From NCBI GenBank assembly GCA_019633425.1, contig WSUB01000043.1:186001-250000 (forward strand): DNA of 64,000 nt, read 5' to 3'. This document shows, in pieces, positions 12,127-23,665 of the stretch. The notes under the pieces are model-generated. The model was not told the DNA's origin. It did not search any database and saw nothing but the letters and a program-made list of their open reading frames with translations. The stretch comes from Tulasnella sp. 424 (lineage: Eukaryota; Basidiomycota; Agaricomycetes; Cantharellales; Tulasnellaceae). Position 1 is the stretch's first letter, and each line of letters starts with the position of its first letter. Made by a program: the position numbers and the translations under genes.

Positions 12127-14066
12127 TCAACCACTTACCGTAATGACGGTTGGCTTCTCCCTGCCAAGGTACTCCTTCAATTTGGAAATCTCAAGAGCAA
12201 CGGCAATCAAGCCCGCCAACCCGGCTGCAGTCTCCTGTCCATATTTGCTGGAGTCTTGAGTGTACCTCTCGACGTACATCCGGACAGTTGCACCCTGGCT
12301 ACCAGTGCCACTGAGACGGAACACAATACGAGATCCGTCTGCGAATTCGATGATGTGGCCTTGGTTCTTGGAAACGCTGCCATCAATGGGGTCGGTATAG
12401 CTGAAGTTGGTGATTGAAGCAACAGTGAACTTCTCGCCGTTGCCGGAGTATTCCTTGCCGATCAGATGGCTGGGATTGGCAATGTAGTGGTTGAGGTTTT
12501 CAACGAGCTTATGTGCGCCTTCGGATGAGACTTCTTCGTAGTCGTAGCGAGAGAAGAAGTTGCGTCCGTAGGTCTTGTAGTGGTCCTGAAGGATCTCAGT
12601 GATTCCGGCACCAGGCTTGGTCTTGTTCTCCGCTGCGATGATGTTCAACCAGGCTATATGCACAAAAGGTGGATCAGCTTGCGGCATTCTCTGAATAAGT
12701 TTATTTTAGAATGCGCACCTACAACGGCCCAGACACCGTCCTTCTCCCGGATGTGGTCTGAACCAGTGCCGAAGGATTCCTCGCCGCAGATGGAGAGTCG
12801 CCCAGCATCCATCAAGTTACCGAAGAACTTCCATCCAGTGGGCACCTCGAAGTATTCAAAGCCCTTCTTCTTGGCTACCAAGTCAATGGCGCCGGACGTT
12901 GGCATACTCCTTGCCAAACCCTTGATGCCGGACTTGAAGTAGGGAATGCATTCGGCCTTGTCAGCGATAATGGCGACGGAGTCACAAGGGGTGACGAAGG
13001 CACCCTTTCCGTAGATCATGTTACGGTCACCATCTCCGTCACTGGCAGCACCGAATTGGATGTTGTTCTTCTCGACGGCCTCGACGAGGGAGTGGGCGTA
13101 GATAAGGTTGGGGTCGGGATGTCCTCCACCAAAGTCGGGAAGAGGAATGCAGTTTTGGATGGAAGATTCGGGAAGACCAAGAGTCTCGACGAAGATAGCT
13201 CGGCCGTATGGGCCGGTGACACCGTGCAGACCGTCGAAGAGGACCTTGAAATTGGGGTTGGATTTGAGGAAGGATTTGATGAGAGGGAAGTCGAAGATGC
13301 CCTCGAGGAGGACGAGGTAGTCCTTGACAGAGTCGATGATTTCGACTTCGAGAGGGCCGTATTTGAAGTTTCCGAGCTTCGAGAGGTCGAGCTGGCCGAA
13401 GAGTGTCGATCAGGGTGCGTGCCAAGACACGCAGGGTCCAGCACGATATACTTACCTCACCAGCGTCGAGGGACTTGTACGAACTCAAGCTTTTGGTGAT
13501 CTCGTAAATCTTGTTGGTAACACCTTCGGGTGCGGGTCCACCGTTCTCCATGTTGTACTTGATACCGAAGTCATTCTCAGGCCCACCGGGGTTGTGACTA
13601 GCAGTCAAGAGGATACCACCGGTAGCCTTGTACTGACGGATGACGTTCGAAGCAGCGGGGGTGGATAGGATGCCCTCATGGCCGATGATAAGCTTCTTGA
13701 CACCATTACCTGCGGCGATGCGGAGAATGGTCTGGACGGTCGGTTTCGAGTGATAGCGACCATCGCCTCCCACAACGAGTGTCGAGCCAGCAGCACCTCC
13801 TGGAATCGCCTCCAAAATGGCTTGGACAAAGTTCTCTGTGTAATGCTGTCGACCATCGTGTCAGATCGCGAGATTTCAGTGCGGACTGAGGTCATCGCTG
13901 CATACCTCCTGCTCAAAGATCTTCACACTGAAAAGAGATCATGGTCAACAAATGTCCTCGGACTTTGATCCTTTCCTCAATAAGCGTACCGTTTACGAAG
14001 ACCAGATGTGCCGGGCTTTTGGCCATCGAATGGCTTGGTTGCGATGTCCTTGACTTGGAACGACAT
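12127..14066 (-). CDS. pgm: phosphoglucomutase
   Basis: Interconverts glucose-1-phosphate and glucose-6-phosphate in the cytosol, linking glycogen, trehalose and cell-wall precursors to glycolysis. Five exons (14066-13990, 13927-13906, 13845-13456, 13391-12719, 12653-12127) sum to 1,689 nt, or 562 residues, the usual length. The N-terminus [20 protein letters not shown] is typical. The active-site serine loop TASHNPGG, the metal loop DGDGDR, the sugar-binding [11 protein letters not shown] and the phosphate loop [13 protein letters not shown] are all present. A GTAAGT just before the stop could allow a different C-terminal end (TVIT versus TVITVSG). It is convergent with the upstream transporter (218 bp between stops). 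It appears intact and single copy. Confidence 0.96.
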
Positions 14067-14805
14067 ATGAAGCTGAAGTCGAGGAGGAGAGGGAAAGGGG
14101 AGGAGAGGTGGATGGAGGGATGAGTAGGATGAGGTTCCTAGGTGAGTGGGTCCCACAGAGATCTTTTGTAGCTCGAAGATGTCATCGCGAGACTTGCGGG
14201 GTCGGGGTGTGACAAAGCCGGGATTGCGGGAGCGTGACATCCGGGAGTCGTCACAGCGGAGATGTGTTCCCCACCTCCTAGGACCTGTAGCGGCGTTGAA
14301 CTTTGACCACGAAAGCCCACTATGAGCTCAACTGCTATCAGAATCCTTCCTCCATCGCAATTATGGTGAAAGGTCGGCAGTTAAACATCCATTGTCGTCG
14401 TATTCATAGCTCGCGCCTCAGTGACCCGACGAGATCCGAATTCTCCCATACTCGCCGGATTAGTCGATCTGATGCTAAAATCGCTAGACGACAGAGATTT
14501 GGGGCGCTCGAACGTTGCAAAGTATTGGGGCTTCGCGGGGCGGATTTCCTGGGGCACTAGGGAACCTGCCTCGTTACCCCATCCCAAGGAAAGGTGTAAC
14601 CGCTTTTCCCCTTGGAGACTTGGTGCTGAACTCCGGACTCGACAACGCGTCGACGACATTCCCTGATATAAAATTATATTTTACAATGAGATCACACAGT
14701 TCGAGTTCACTAGAAGCGATGAGTTGAGTGAGCAAGTATCATGAACTCTGAGCGCAACGAAATATCTGAAAGTCCTTCCGCCCGCTAGCTCCCTACGAAG
14801 CCCGA
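14067..14805. other. intergenic, no feature seen
   Basis: About 740 bp between the pgm start and the stop of the next minus-strand gene. The first ~100 bp hold a purine-rich tract on the + strand (GAGGAGAGGGAAAGGGGAGG), i.e. a pyrimidine-rich pgm leader. The rest has only short unsupported open frames. Confidence 0.5.
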
Positions 14806-16485
14806 TCAAAATCGCAACAAACGATCCCTCTCAGGATAGTACCCGTCCAACCCAATGCCGATGGATCTGTCTGAGCCCAGCGGCTTCGCGAGGGGGAGGC
14901 CATCAGAATACCGTTGCCTGACCAAACTGCCGATGGTCTCCTCCCACTCTTGGAACCATTCTCCCTCCCTCTTTCCGATAAGTTGGGATATCCCTCGCGG
15001 CGTCGCTTTGAGGATCAACTTCTTTGGCATCGGTCCTCGCGAAGATGATGCCACGTTACCGCATCTGGCAGTATACTCCTCGACGGTCTCCCCAGGCACG
15101 GAGTCCGGAAGATGGACCCATCGGCAAAGCGCGAACGCACTTCCGGCGACCTCACATGGTCCGCCTCCGCGAGAAGAGAACTTCCAGAAGGGCCAGATGA
15201 ACAGAGGATAGATCAACGTGATCCACAAGATGACGACCAGCCACTTCTTGCTCAACATCCGCGAGAACCAATTGTCGGCCCGGATAGAGATACGATTCCC
15301 CTCGGTGACAAAGGTGACCTCGACCTTCTCCTGATAGGCGTAGTTGTTGCGGATAGTGGCCTCGATAGCCTGTCGGAGTGCACCCATATTCCATCCGTAG
15401 ACTACTTTCTCGAAGTTGAACTCCTTGAGAGCCCGTTTGCTCGCGCAATACTCGTCGGCCCAGTCCCGGAGGGTCTTGGTGGGATGTCCGACGAAGCTGT
15501 CGTCGTACCATTGGCCGCCATGCTCAGCGGGAGCATGAGCAGAGTGCAGGAGGCTATCACGGAGCTCGTCAGACGGCGCGTCAACGGTGGCCTCCATTCC
15601 CCGGATCTGGCCCCGGATAAGAACCCAGGGAGCATAGCCGTAATTCTCCCGACGTTCGCGCCAGCTCGCTGAAGCCTTTTTCTCCGCGTCGGTTGCCCGT
15701 CGCCTCCAGGTACGCTTTGGTGGAGTGGGACTAGCGTAACCGACCTCCAGGTCGGCAGGGGGAGGGTCGTGTCGATCCAGGCTGATTTTTGGAGGAGAGT
15801 CAACCTCGCGACGGCGACGACCGCGGTGGACTGCTTCCTTATCTCCGACGATCCAGATTGGGGCTCCTTGGGGGTCAGATAGGATGGCGGAGGAGACATC
15901 AAGTGTAAAGTCAAAGTCGACCACACGCTCGCTGTACGTTTCGGTCGAAGTAATGTTCTTTCCGTCTTCGTAACGGGTGACCTGACGGGTACGCCACTCT
16001 GTATGACTGCCTTTGCACTTGACAAGGAGGCTAGGGCGAGTCGAAGCGTGTTCAAGGATGAAGCGGTAGAGCGCCTCGCCTACAAGTGATGGGTAACCAT
16101 TAGGAGACCCGAAGCCTGGGCAGAATGTGGGGCAATAGTACTTGCCATCCTCGTTTAAATGCTTGTCGTGGGAGACAATGTTGCCTGATCCGTCCGTAAA
16201 AGAGTCGGCAACGTACTGCGTGAACTCGGGTGGTGGCAGGAGGGGCTCAGTTTCGTCAAACGAATCTCTCTTGTTGTCAGTATCTTTGGCAGCGACCACG
16301 AGCTCTAGTGCTTCGGGAGCGGGATCCTCGGGTACCACGTCGACATCGACCAGGGGTCCACGTTTCACAGAGGAGGTGGTAGGCGCTCGTACTTCGGTTT
16401 CGGGAGGAGGAGGAGGAGAACCGGGCAGTTGGATGTTTTGAGGTTGCTCGGCGTCAGTGGGGAGAGGAGCCTTTGAGTCACTCAT
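14806..16485 (-). CDS. unrecognised fungal protein with C-terminal membrane segment, family copy A
   Basis: I do not recognise a named family. The frame is open for 559 codons; comparison with copies B and C (37073-38695 and 39117-40885) indicates a 66-nt intron at 16145-16080, giving 537 residues. That intron has a GC donor (GCAAGT) where B and C have GTGAGT. The layout is an acidic and proline-rich N-terminal ~100 residues (PPPPPE), a conserved block with SHTEWRTRQVTR and APIWIVGDKEAVHRG, a charged WRRRATDAEKK stretch, RDWADEYCASKRALKEF, and one hydrophobic segment (VVILWITLIYPLFIWPF, about residues 390-411 spliced). After it come AGSAFALCRWVHL and a GEWFQEW tail. It looks like a tail-proximal single-pass or hairpin membrane protein. 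All three copies keep the same blocks, so the family is under constraint. Confidence 0.85.
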   Translation of the reverse strand: MSDSKAPLPTDAEQPQNIQLPGSPPPPPETEVRAPTTSSVKRGPLVDVDVVPEDPAPEALELVVAAKDTDNKRDSFDETEPLLPPPEFTQYVADSFTDGSGNIVSHDKHLNEDGKYYCPTFCPGFGSPNGYPSLVGEALYRFILEHASTRPSLLVKCKGSHTEWRTRQVTRYEDGKNITSTETYSERVVDFDFTLDVSSAILSDPQGAPIWIVGDKEAVHRGRRRREVDSPPKISLDRHDPPPADLEVGYASPTPPKRTWRRRATDAEKKASASWRERRENYGYAPWVLIRGQIRGMEATVDAPSDELRDSLLHSAHAPAEHGGQWYDDSFVGHPTKTLRDWADEYCASKRALKEFNFEKVVYGWNMGALRQAIEATIRNNYAYQEKVEVTFVTEGNRISIRADNWFSRMLSKKWLVVILWITLIYPLFIWPFWKFSSRGGGPCEVAGSAFALCRWVHLPDSVPGETVEEYTARCGNVASSSRGPMPKKLILKATPRGISQLIGKREGEWFQEWEETIGSLVRQRYSDGLPLAKPLGSDRSIGIGLDGYYPERDRLLRF

Positions 16486-16686
16486 TGTCAGTCTAGTAAG
16501 TGATGATGGCCGGGATGGGTGGTAGAGGGTGGAATGATAACGGTTTTGCGTGTCTGTGGCGCAGCTTGCTGCGCTCTGCGGGCAAAGTGCAGGCCCTGCA
16601 AATCAATGCCGGATTATTGAACCGTGAGAGGATCGACAAGCCACCCTTCCCCCAATTCCCAATCCCTTGAGCAGTTCAAGGTCCTC

Positions 16687-18531
16687 ATGAGCTCAGCCTC
16701 TGCCAAGGGCCATACCACATCAAACATGAATCCTGCCACTCCGGCCACTGTCGAATTCGTTGTCGATATTCTCTTGCAATCCATCCGTGATGAAAACAAA
16801 GACGCGCTGGAGGCGATGAGGTCTGTTCAATCCGAGCAGTGTCTACTTGACAGCTTGATTCTGACAAAGTCCTGGCTTTATTCGGTGTAAAGACCCTTGC
16901 TAAGTAAGCTAGGAGACCCCAACATTGGCGATGAAATGCTCGGTCAAGTTGACGGCTACGCGGGCGCCATCAAATCAACACTCGACGATGTTCAGCGACG
17001 TCTTCTGGACAAGATGGCGGCGCTCCACACCGAACACAACAGAATGATACCATTGCATCGGCTTCCGATTGAAATTTTCGTTCAAATAATTACTGGAGCA
17101 TTGGAAGCTTTCCGGACCCACTGCTGGTCCGGTCAGACGCACCTGGGACGCCTTGCCATTCTTTGTCGGGTCTGCAAGCGATGGAAGGACGTCATCGGCA
17201 GCACGCCATCACTATGGGCCACCATCGACATCCGAGACCCGGCAGCCATCACATCTGCCGCGATTTCTCGCTCATCGAACCATCCTCTAAACATTATCGG
17301 TGCACCATCGTCTGGCCCCCCAAAATATTGGGGCAGTCCCCCGGTCGGGTGGAAGCAGTTTGAAAATACCGCGATTATGCATTCTACAAGATGGCGCTCC
17401 ATCCAGCTTGTTGTCGCATCTTCGGAGGACGCACAGGCTCTCGTGAACGCACCTGCACCCGGCCTGCAGAGCCTAGAAGTGAAATCCATGACTGAATGTA
17501 GGGTCGTTTTCCGGAGAGGAGGGAGCATGTTTGAGGAAGCCGGTCCTCGCCTTCGCCGCCTTGCTTTGCACGGATTGGCAATCCCATGGCGCGAGTGTAC
17601 GCTGCGTGACCTCCGATACCTTTCCATCTCAGGCCTGGACGAATTCGCTCCATCCTGTGGAGAGATCTTGGGAGTACTGCGAATGTGTCATGCCTTGGTG
17701 GAAATGGACCTCTCACTGAGGCCAGCAGCTACCGTCGAGCCAATCAACAAGGAACGTCCTTTTCCGTTAACCCAACTTCATTCCATGTCATTCCGCCCTC
17801 TTAGTCCCTCCTGGACCTCTGTCCTCCTAGAAACCATCCGTACACCTTCGGTTCGACGCGTCTCTCTTGATCTCGACTTCTCGGGTGCGGAATACCTGTT
17901 CCCTTCAGTCATCAAAAGAGCTCGTACACTTTTTTCCACAATCATTGATACGCCATATCAACTGGAAATAAGTGTCTACCCAGCCCATCTAGATTGGGTC
18001 TGTTATCCGAGTGAGAGAAGTGGTGGTGACTGGAGATTGGATATCACAGCGCGGAACAGACCCGCGAGCGAATTACTGGAAGCGGTTTTGCCTGAAAAGA
18101 ATGCGAATCGATTTGCACTCGACTCCGTTACGATCGATTTCGATGGGCTTGGTCGTTCGGAATTTTCCGCGGCCTTGCAGAAGTTGGACGGCGTAGAGCG
18201 CATGCTTGACTTCGGAGCAAGCTGTTGTGGACTCGAACCCTTGTTCACATACATGACCGGTGCCACAAAAGCTCACGATTGGGGATTGCCAGAGTTGGAG
18301 AAACTCTTCATATACGATTGTGACTATGACGCGGCACAACTGCTAGACATGGTCTTGACTCGGTACGGAGGGGAAGAGAGCGATACTTCTGATAGGGGAG
18401 ACCGGCCCCCTCCATTGCAGAGGATGTCGATACACCACGCTCCGGGTGAAGCGGATGAAGAGACCCTTGGACTGGTGGAAGACATTGTAGGACACGGTTG
18501 TTTTATGCTGGGGGACGATGTGGAGCGATGA
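16687..18531 (+). CDS. F-box protein, array copy 1
   Basis: Predicted SCF substrate receptor. Exons 16687-16820 and 16905-18531 give 586 residues. The donor is GTCTGT and the acceptor CTAAG; the intron contains a stop, so splicing is required. The start could also be the in-frame ATG at 16726 (MNPATPATVEF), the only one conserved in the other array branch. The F-box follows a short N-terminal helix and heptad-like region: IPLHRLPIEIFVQIITGALE, then VCKRWKDVIGSTPSLWATID. The rest is leucine-rich with LRR-like spacing (e.g. LRDLRYLSISGLDEFAPSC). It ends HAPGEADEETLGLVEDIVG then ...DDVER. It seems intact. The target is unknown; expansions of such F-box genes are common in mushrooms. Confidence 0.85.
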
Positions 18532-19256
18532 ACGGGTTGTTTCGTGTCCTCTAATCGTTTCGCCAGGTCGCGTGTCTTGGTGGCAGGTTCCACTTGTAAT
18601 CAGACTCGTATTGCTCTAGTCATCTTATTTCTGATCTGCTCTTCCGTGTTACGTATGTGCCTATCTCTCGAAACCTCTCTCTCTTGTTTACGTCATTTCC
18701 GATTTCGCCGCCTCGATCGCGTCTCCGAGACGAAGCCTGAAGGAGGGTCTGACGTCTTTCGGATTATCGTCAGAGCTAGAGGTCAGGACCTTACCCCCGG
18801 CTGGGATCATTTCCGAGGGCTCCACGTCGCGCCGGTCGTGCTAGTGGGATATGGCGGACTTGTACTACTAAAAACTAGAGCCAGGATTGAGGTATGGTCC
18901 CGACCTGAATTCAATCGACTCAGTGAGGTGACTACGTGACAGAGGAGGGGTTGCCGCTCCTCACTGATTTGCAATTGGCTCGGTCAATATGCACCCTTAC
19001 GTGCCCTGATGTCTTCCATGCAGTGAAGTTGGTGAACCTTCATTCCAATTCAATTTCAATTTCAAATCCACGAGGCAGCTCAGCGACAAAACTTAACAAC
19101 TTGCGACTATCCTTCATACGCTCTTTCGATGTCTCATGACTGCCTCCTTGTCAGACGTGTGTATTATGCTCGCCTTATCCTGTGGTTGAACCGTGAGAGT
19201 GCTCTCAAACCCACGATTCGCGGCCATCATCACCAACCCCCTTGTTCAAAGTCCTC
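18532..19256. other. F-box array spacer 1
   Basis: This 725-bp spacer between array copies 1 and 2 has no supported gene. Its left half is homologous to the sequence downstream of copy 2 (near 21290-21440), as expected of duplicated 3' flanks. Its right end carries the TTGAACCGTGAGAG motif at 19186-19199 ahead of the copy 2 start. Confidence 0.6.
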
Positions 19257-21182
19257 ATGAGCTCAAGCACTGCCCAGGGCCATACCACATCAAACATGAA
19301 CCCTGCTACTCCGGCCACTGTCGAATTTGTCGTCGACATTCTCTTGCAATCTATCCGCGAGGAAAACAAAAATGCGGTGGAAGCGATGAGGTCTGTTTAT
19401 TGCGAGCGGTGTCTGCTTGACGGCTTGATTCTGACAAACTCCTGGCCCTATCCGGTATAAAGACCTTTGCTAAGTAAGCTAGGAGACCCCAAAATTGGCG
19501 ATGAAATGCTCGGTCAAGTTGACGGCTACGTTGGGGCCATTAAATCAACACTCGATGCCGTTCAGCGACGTCTTCTGGACAAGATGTCGGCGCTTCACAC
19601 CGAACACAACAAAATGATACCATTGCATCGACTTCCGATCGAAATTTTCGTTTTAATAATTACTGGGGCATTAGAATCTTTCCAGACCCGCCTCTGGACC
19701 CGTCAGACGCACCTAGGACGCCTTACCATTCTTTCCCAGGTCTGCAAGCGATGGAGGGATGTCATCGGCAGCACACCATCATTATGGGCCACCATTGACA
19801 TCCGAGATCCGGCAGCCGTCATATCCACCGCAATTTCTCGCTCATCGAACCACTCTCTAAACATTATCGGTGCATCGTCGTCGGGCTCCCTAAAGTATTG
19901 GGACAACCTTCCTGCCAGGTGGAAGCAGTTTGAAAATACAGCAATTATGCATTCTACAAGATGGCGGTCTATCCAACTTGTAGTCGCTTCTTCGGAGGAT
20001 GCGCAGGCTCTCATGAGCGCGCCCGCACCCCGCCTGCAGAGTCTAGAAGTAAAATCCATGGCACCATACAGAGTCAGTTTCCAGGGAGGAGGGAGCATAT
20101 TTCAGGGAACCGGTCCTCGCCTTCGCCGCCTTGCCATGCATGGATTGACGATCCCATGGCGCGAGTGTAATCTTCGTGACCTACAATACCTTTCTATCTC
20201 AGGCCTGGGCGAATTCGCTCCATCCTGCGAGGAGTTCTTGGAAATACTGCGGATGTGCCATACCTTGGTGGAAGTGAACTTATCACTTGGGTCGGCAGCG
20301 ACCGTCGAATCATCCAAAAAGGGACCTCCTTTCACAATGACTCAACTTCGTTCCATGTCATTCCGCCCTCTCAGCCCCTCCTGGACTTCTGTCATCCTAC
20401 AGACCATTCGTACACCATCAGTCCAATACGTCTGTCTTGAGCTCGACTTCTCAAGTGCAGGATACCTGCTCCCCTCAATAATCAAAAGAGCACGCGCACT
20501 ATTTTCCACAGCTATTGACTCAACGTATCATCTGGAGATAAGTGTCTGGGGAAACCGCCTAGAGTGGACCTGTTATCCGAGTGACATGAGTCGTCGGTGG
20601 AAATTTGATATCACGGCGATGAATAATCCTGCAGTTGAAACATTGGAAACGCTTCTGGTTGAAAAGAGTCCAAATCGATTCGCACCAGAGTCCATTTCAC
20701 TGGATTTCCACGCACTTTCGGATTCAGAATTTTCTGCGTCCCTGCTGAAGTTGGACGGCGTAGATTGCATCCGTACGATTGGGGCGTACGATTGTGAACT
20801 CGAATCCCTACTCACGTACATGTCCGGAGCCACAACGAATTACGAATGGGGATTGCCAGAGTTGGAGGATTTCTATGTATACGATTGCGACTACGAGCCG
20901 TCACGACTCTTAGAGATGGTCTTGGCTCGGTACAGAGAAGGGGATGTCACTTTGGGTGGAGGCCGTCCTCCTCCGTTTAAAGATTTAAACATAAGTCATG
21001 CCCCGGGTGAAGCCGATGAAGAGACCCTTGGATTAGTGGAGGATATCGTAGGACACGATTGTTTACGCTTGCTGACGACGTGGAGCGCGATGAATAGGAT
21101 CCTTCCTTTTCCACTCCCATGTATCCCGATCGTTCCGGCAGACTGTAGTGCACGTGTCTCGTTTTCAGATTTTAGCGTGTAA
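19257..21182 (+). CDS. F-box protein, array copy 2 (altered C-terminus)
   Basis: Exons 19257-19390 and 19475-21182 give 613 residues; the intron (GTCTGT...CTAAG) is at the same codon as in copy 1. The F-box reads IPLHRLPIEIFVLIITGALE, with VCKRWRDVIGSTPSLW after it. The body stays collinear with copy 1 to LVEDIVGHDC. There a small indel near 21060-21090 shifts the frame past the ancestral DDVER stop, replacing the last few residues and adding about 30 unrelated ones (ending SFSDFSV). The F-box and LRR-like region are unaffected, so the gene may still work. Compared with copy 1 it is clearly homologous but with many substitutions. Confidence 0.82.
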
Positions 21183-21561
21183 TTAAGCTCGTATGAGTAA
21201 CCTGCTTCTCGCCATCTTTCAGCTTACGGAGCTCTTGTCATCTTTTTTTGGCCTGATCTTTGTTGCTATGTCCTTTAATTCTAGCCCGTTACTTGCGTCA
21301 TCGTCCAGTGTTACCGCGTCGATTGAGTGAAGCTCCGATACTAAGCTGAAGGGGGCTACCGACGACCTTTGGATTGCCGTCAGAGATCGGGACCTGGCTT
21401 ACTCCCAGCTGCGATTATAAGGCTCGATGTGGAACCAACCGGGTTGAGAGCTTTGCTGCTAGATTTATCCTTGACTAGTCAGCAGCGTTAGATACAACCT
21501 AGCAGTTGTATCCCTCCATAGCTCTTCCGATGTCCCATGACTGTCCTATCAACGTTGAAGT
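21183..21561. other. F-box array spacer 2
   Basis: This 379-bp spacer has no supported gene. It holds the duplicated 3' flank also seen after array copy 1 and leads into the degraded motif and first exon of copy 3. Confidence 0.55.
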
Positions 21562-23454
21562 ATGCGCCTCGTTGGCGTCGCTCGTGCCTGTTTGATTCGA
21601 ACCGCGGGAAAGTCTAGACGCCGTTTTTTGCGAGCCCATCCGTACCACATCGACTATGAACCCGGCCACGACCGCTCTGCCATTGGTATCCTCATACAAT
21701 CTATTAACGATGAAAACAAGAATGTACTGGAGGCGATGAGGTTCGTTTAACCCGAATGGAGCGCGTGTTTGATTCTGACGGTCCTTACCCATCCGGCACC
21801 GCTAAGTTACCGAGAGGACACCAAAGTTCACACTGGCACGCTCTCTCATGTTGACGACTATGCATGCGCCCTCAAATCAACACTTGAAACCGTTCAACGC
21901 CAGATGCTCGACAAGATATCGGCGATTCGCACAGAACACAACCGATTGATACCTTTGCATCGGCTTCCAATCGAAAACTTCGTCCAAATAATTACTGGAG
22001 CGCTGGAACCTTTCAATACCCGTGGATACTCGGGTCCGACACATCTGGCACGCCTTGTCGCTCTTTGCGAGGTCTGCCGGAGATGGAGGGAGGTTATAAA
22101 CAGCACACCCTCATTCTGGACCACCATCGACATCCTAGACCCGCCAGCCGTCACCTCTGCCGCCATCTCCCGCTCAGCAAACCACCGTCTGAACTTTATT
22201 GGTGCACCTCGGTCTGGCGCTGTCAGGTTTGCCTCCCGCCCGCCAGATAGATGCGCCGAGTTTTCAAGGACAGCCATGATGCATTCCACCAGATGGCGCT
22301 CGATTGAACTCGTAGCCGCATCTCCGGAGGACGTCCTTGCTATAATGAACGCCCCTGCACCAGTCCTGCAGAGCCTTGAAATGAAATCCATGGCACCATC
22401 CCAGTTATATTTCCAGAACGGGGCTAGTATGTTCCAAAATACCAACCCCCGACTTCGCCGCCTTGGCCTGCATGGAGTGGCAATCCCGTGGGACTCGAGT
22501 ATCCTCCGCGACCTGCAATACCTCTCTATCTCAACGCTGGACAACTTTGTTCCATCCTGCGAGGAGATCCTGAGGATCCTACGGGCGTGTCCCGGCTTGG
22601 TAGAAGTGCATCTATCGCTAAAACTGATAGCAACAGTCAAGACTTCCAAGAAAGGACCACCTTTTACATTACCCCAACTCGTTTCCATGTCATTCTCTCT
22701 CAGCCCCTCCTCGACCCTGGTTCTCCTTAAAACCATACGCGCTCCTTCGGTTCAATCTGTCAATCTCGATCTCGACTTCAACTCAGACCCCAGCCGCCTA
22801 TTATCCCCCATCATCAAGAGCACCCATGCCTTATCTGCCACGGCCCTCGGTGAACAATACCGCTTACTCATAACTCTCTCTCACCACCGCTGCTTGAGCT
22901 GGTCCTGCGAGCCTGCTGGTACATACTGTAGTGGGAGGAAGTTCACAATCACAACACGGGGCAAACCTGCCACTGAAACTGTCGATGTGCTCTTGACTGA
23001 AATCGATGCAAGCCGATTCACATTGGGACACCGTGACATCGAACTTCATTTCGATTGTACTTATTATTTGAATATTTCCACGTTCTTGGAGAAGCTCGAC
23101 GGCGTAGACCGCATCACCACCATCACGGCTGCTAGTTGCGACATTGATCCGCTTTTCACATACATGTCCGGCGCAACGATGGACGACGATTGGGGATTCC
23201 CAAATCTGGAGGGTCTTACCATTTACGACTGCGATTACGAACCGTCACTCCTGCTAGGCATGATCAAGGCACGGTATGGATTGGAGGAGGAGGATTCGGA
23301 GGATTCGGAAGATGATGGGCGAGACCTTCCCCCTCCTTTGAAATGGATGACAATAAGCCACGTTTCAGGCGAAGCCGACAAGGATACTCTTGATTTGGTA
23401 GAAGAAATTCTCGGACCGGGTAGTTTCGAGCTTCATGAGGATGTGGAGCGATGA
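21562..23454 (+). CDS. F-box protein, array copy 3 (first exon frameshifted; start doubtful)
   Basis: Exon 2 (21807-23454) is intact and encodes the F-box (LIPLHRLPIENFVQIITGAL, then VCRRWREVINSTPSFW) and the LRR-like body to HEDVER. Exon 1 ends at the conserved GAGGCGATGAG/GTTCGT donor at 21740. The expected ATG (21656, MNPAT...) is out of frame because about 10 nt present in copy 4 are missing after it. The frame entering the splice (SAIGILIQSINDENKNVLEAM) reaches instead an ATG at 21562, taken here as the start. That ATG lies upstream of the array's conserved promoter-proximal motif (here at 21596), so it may not be in the mRNA. An internal Met before the F-box in exon 2 could serve. Expression is uncertain. 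Confidence 0.65.
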
Positions 23455-23665
23455 ATTTCGTTTCAAGTTGGATTGGATGTAAAGATATATGTATATGTCA
23501 AGGCAGACAATGCGACCAGATGTTAGGCCAAATTGGAAGAATCTGGTCCCTGAGGCTGAGGAGACAGAGCGTGGAGCCCTCTGTGGTTGAACCGTGGGAG
23601 GGTAGAGAGGCCGTTTCTACAAAGACCCTATCAAGCTACGAGTATACATCCATACCAAATCAATC

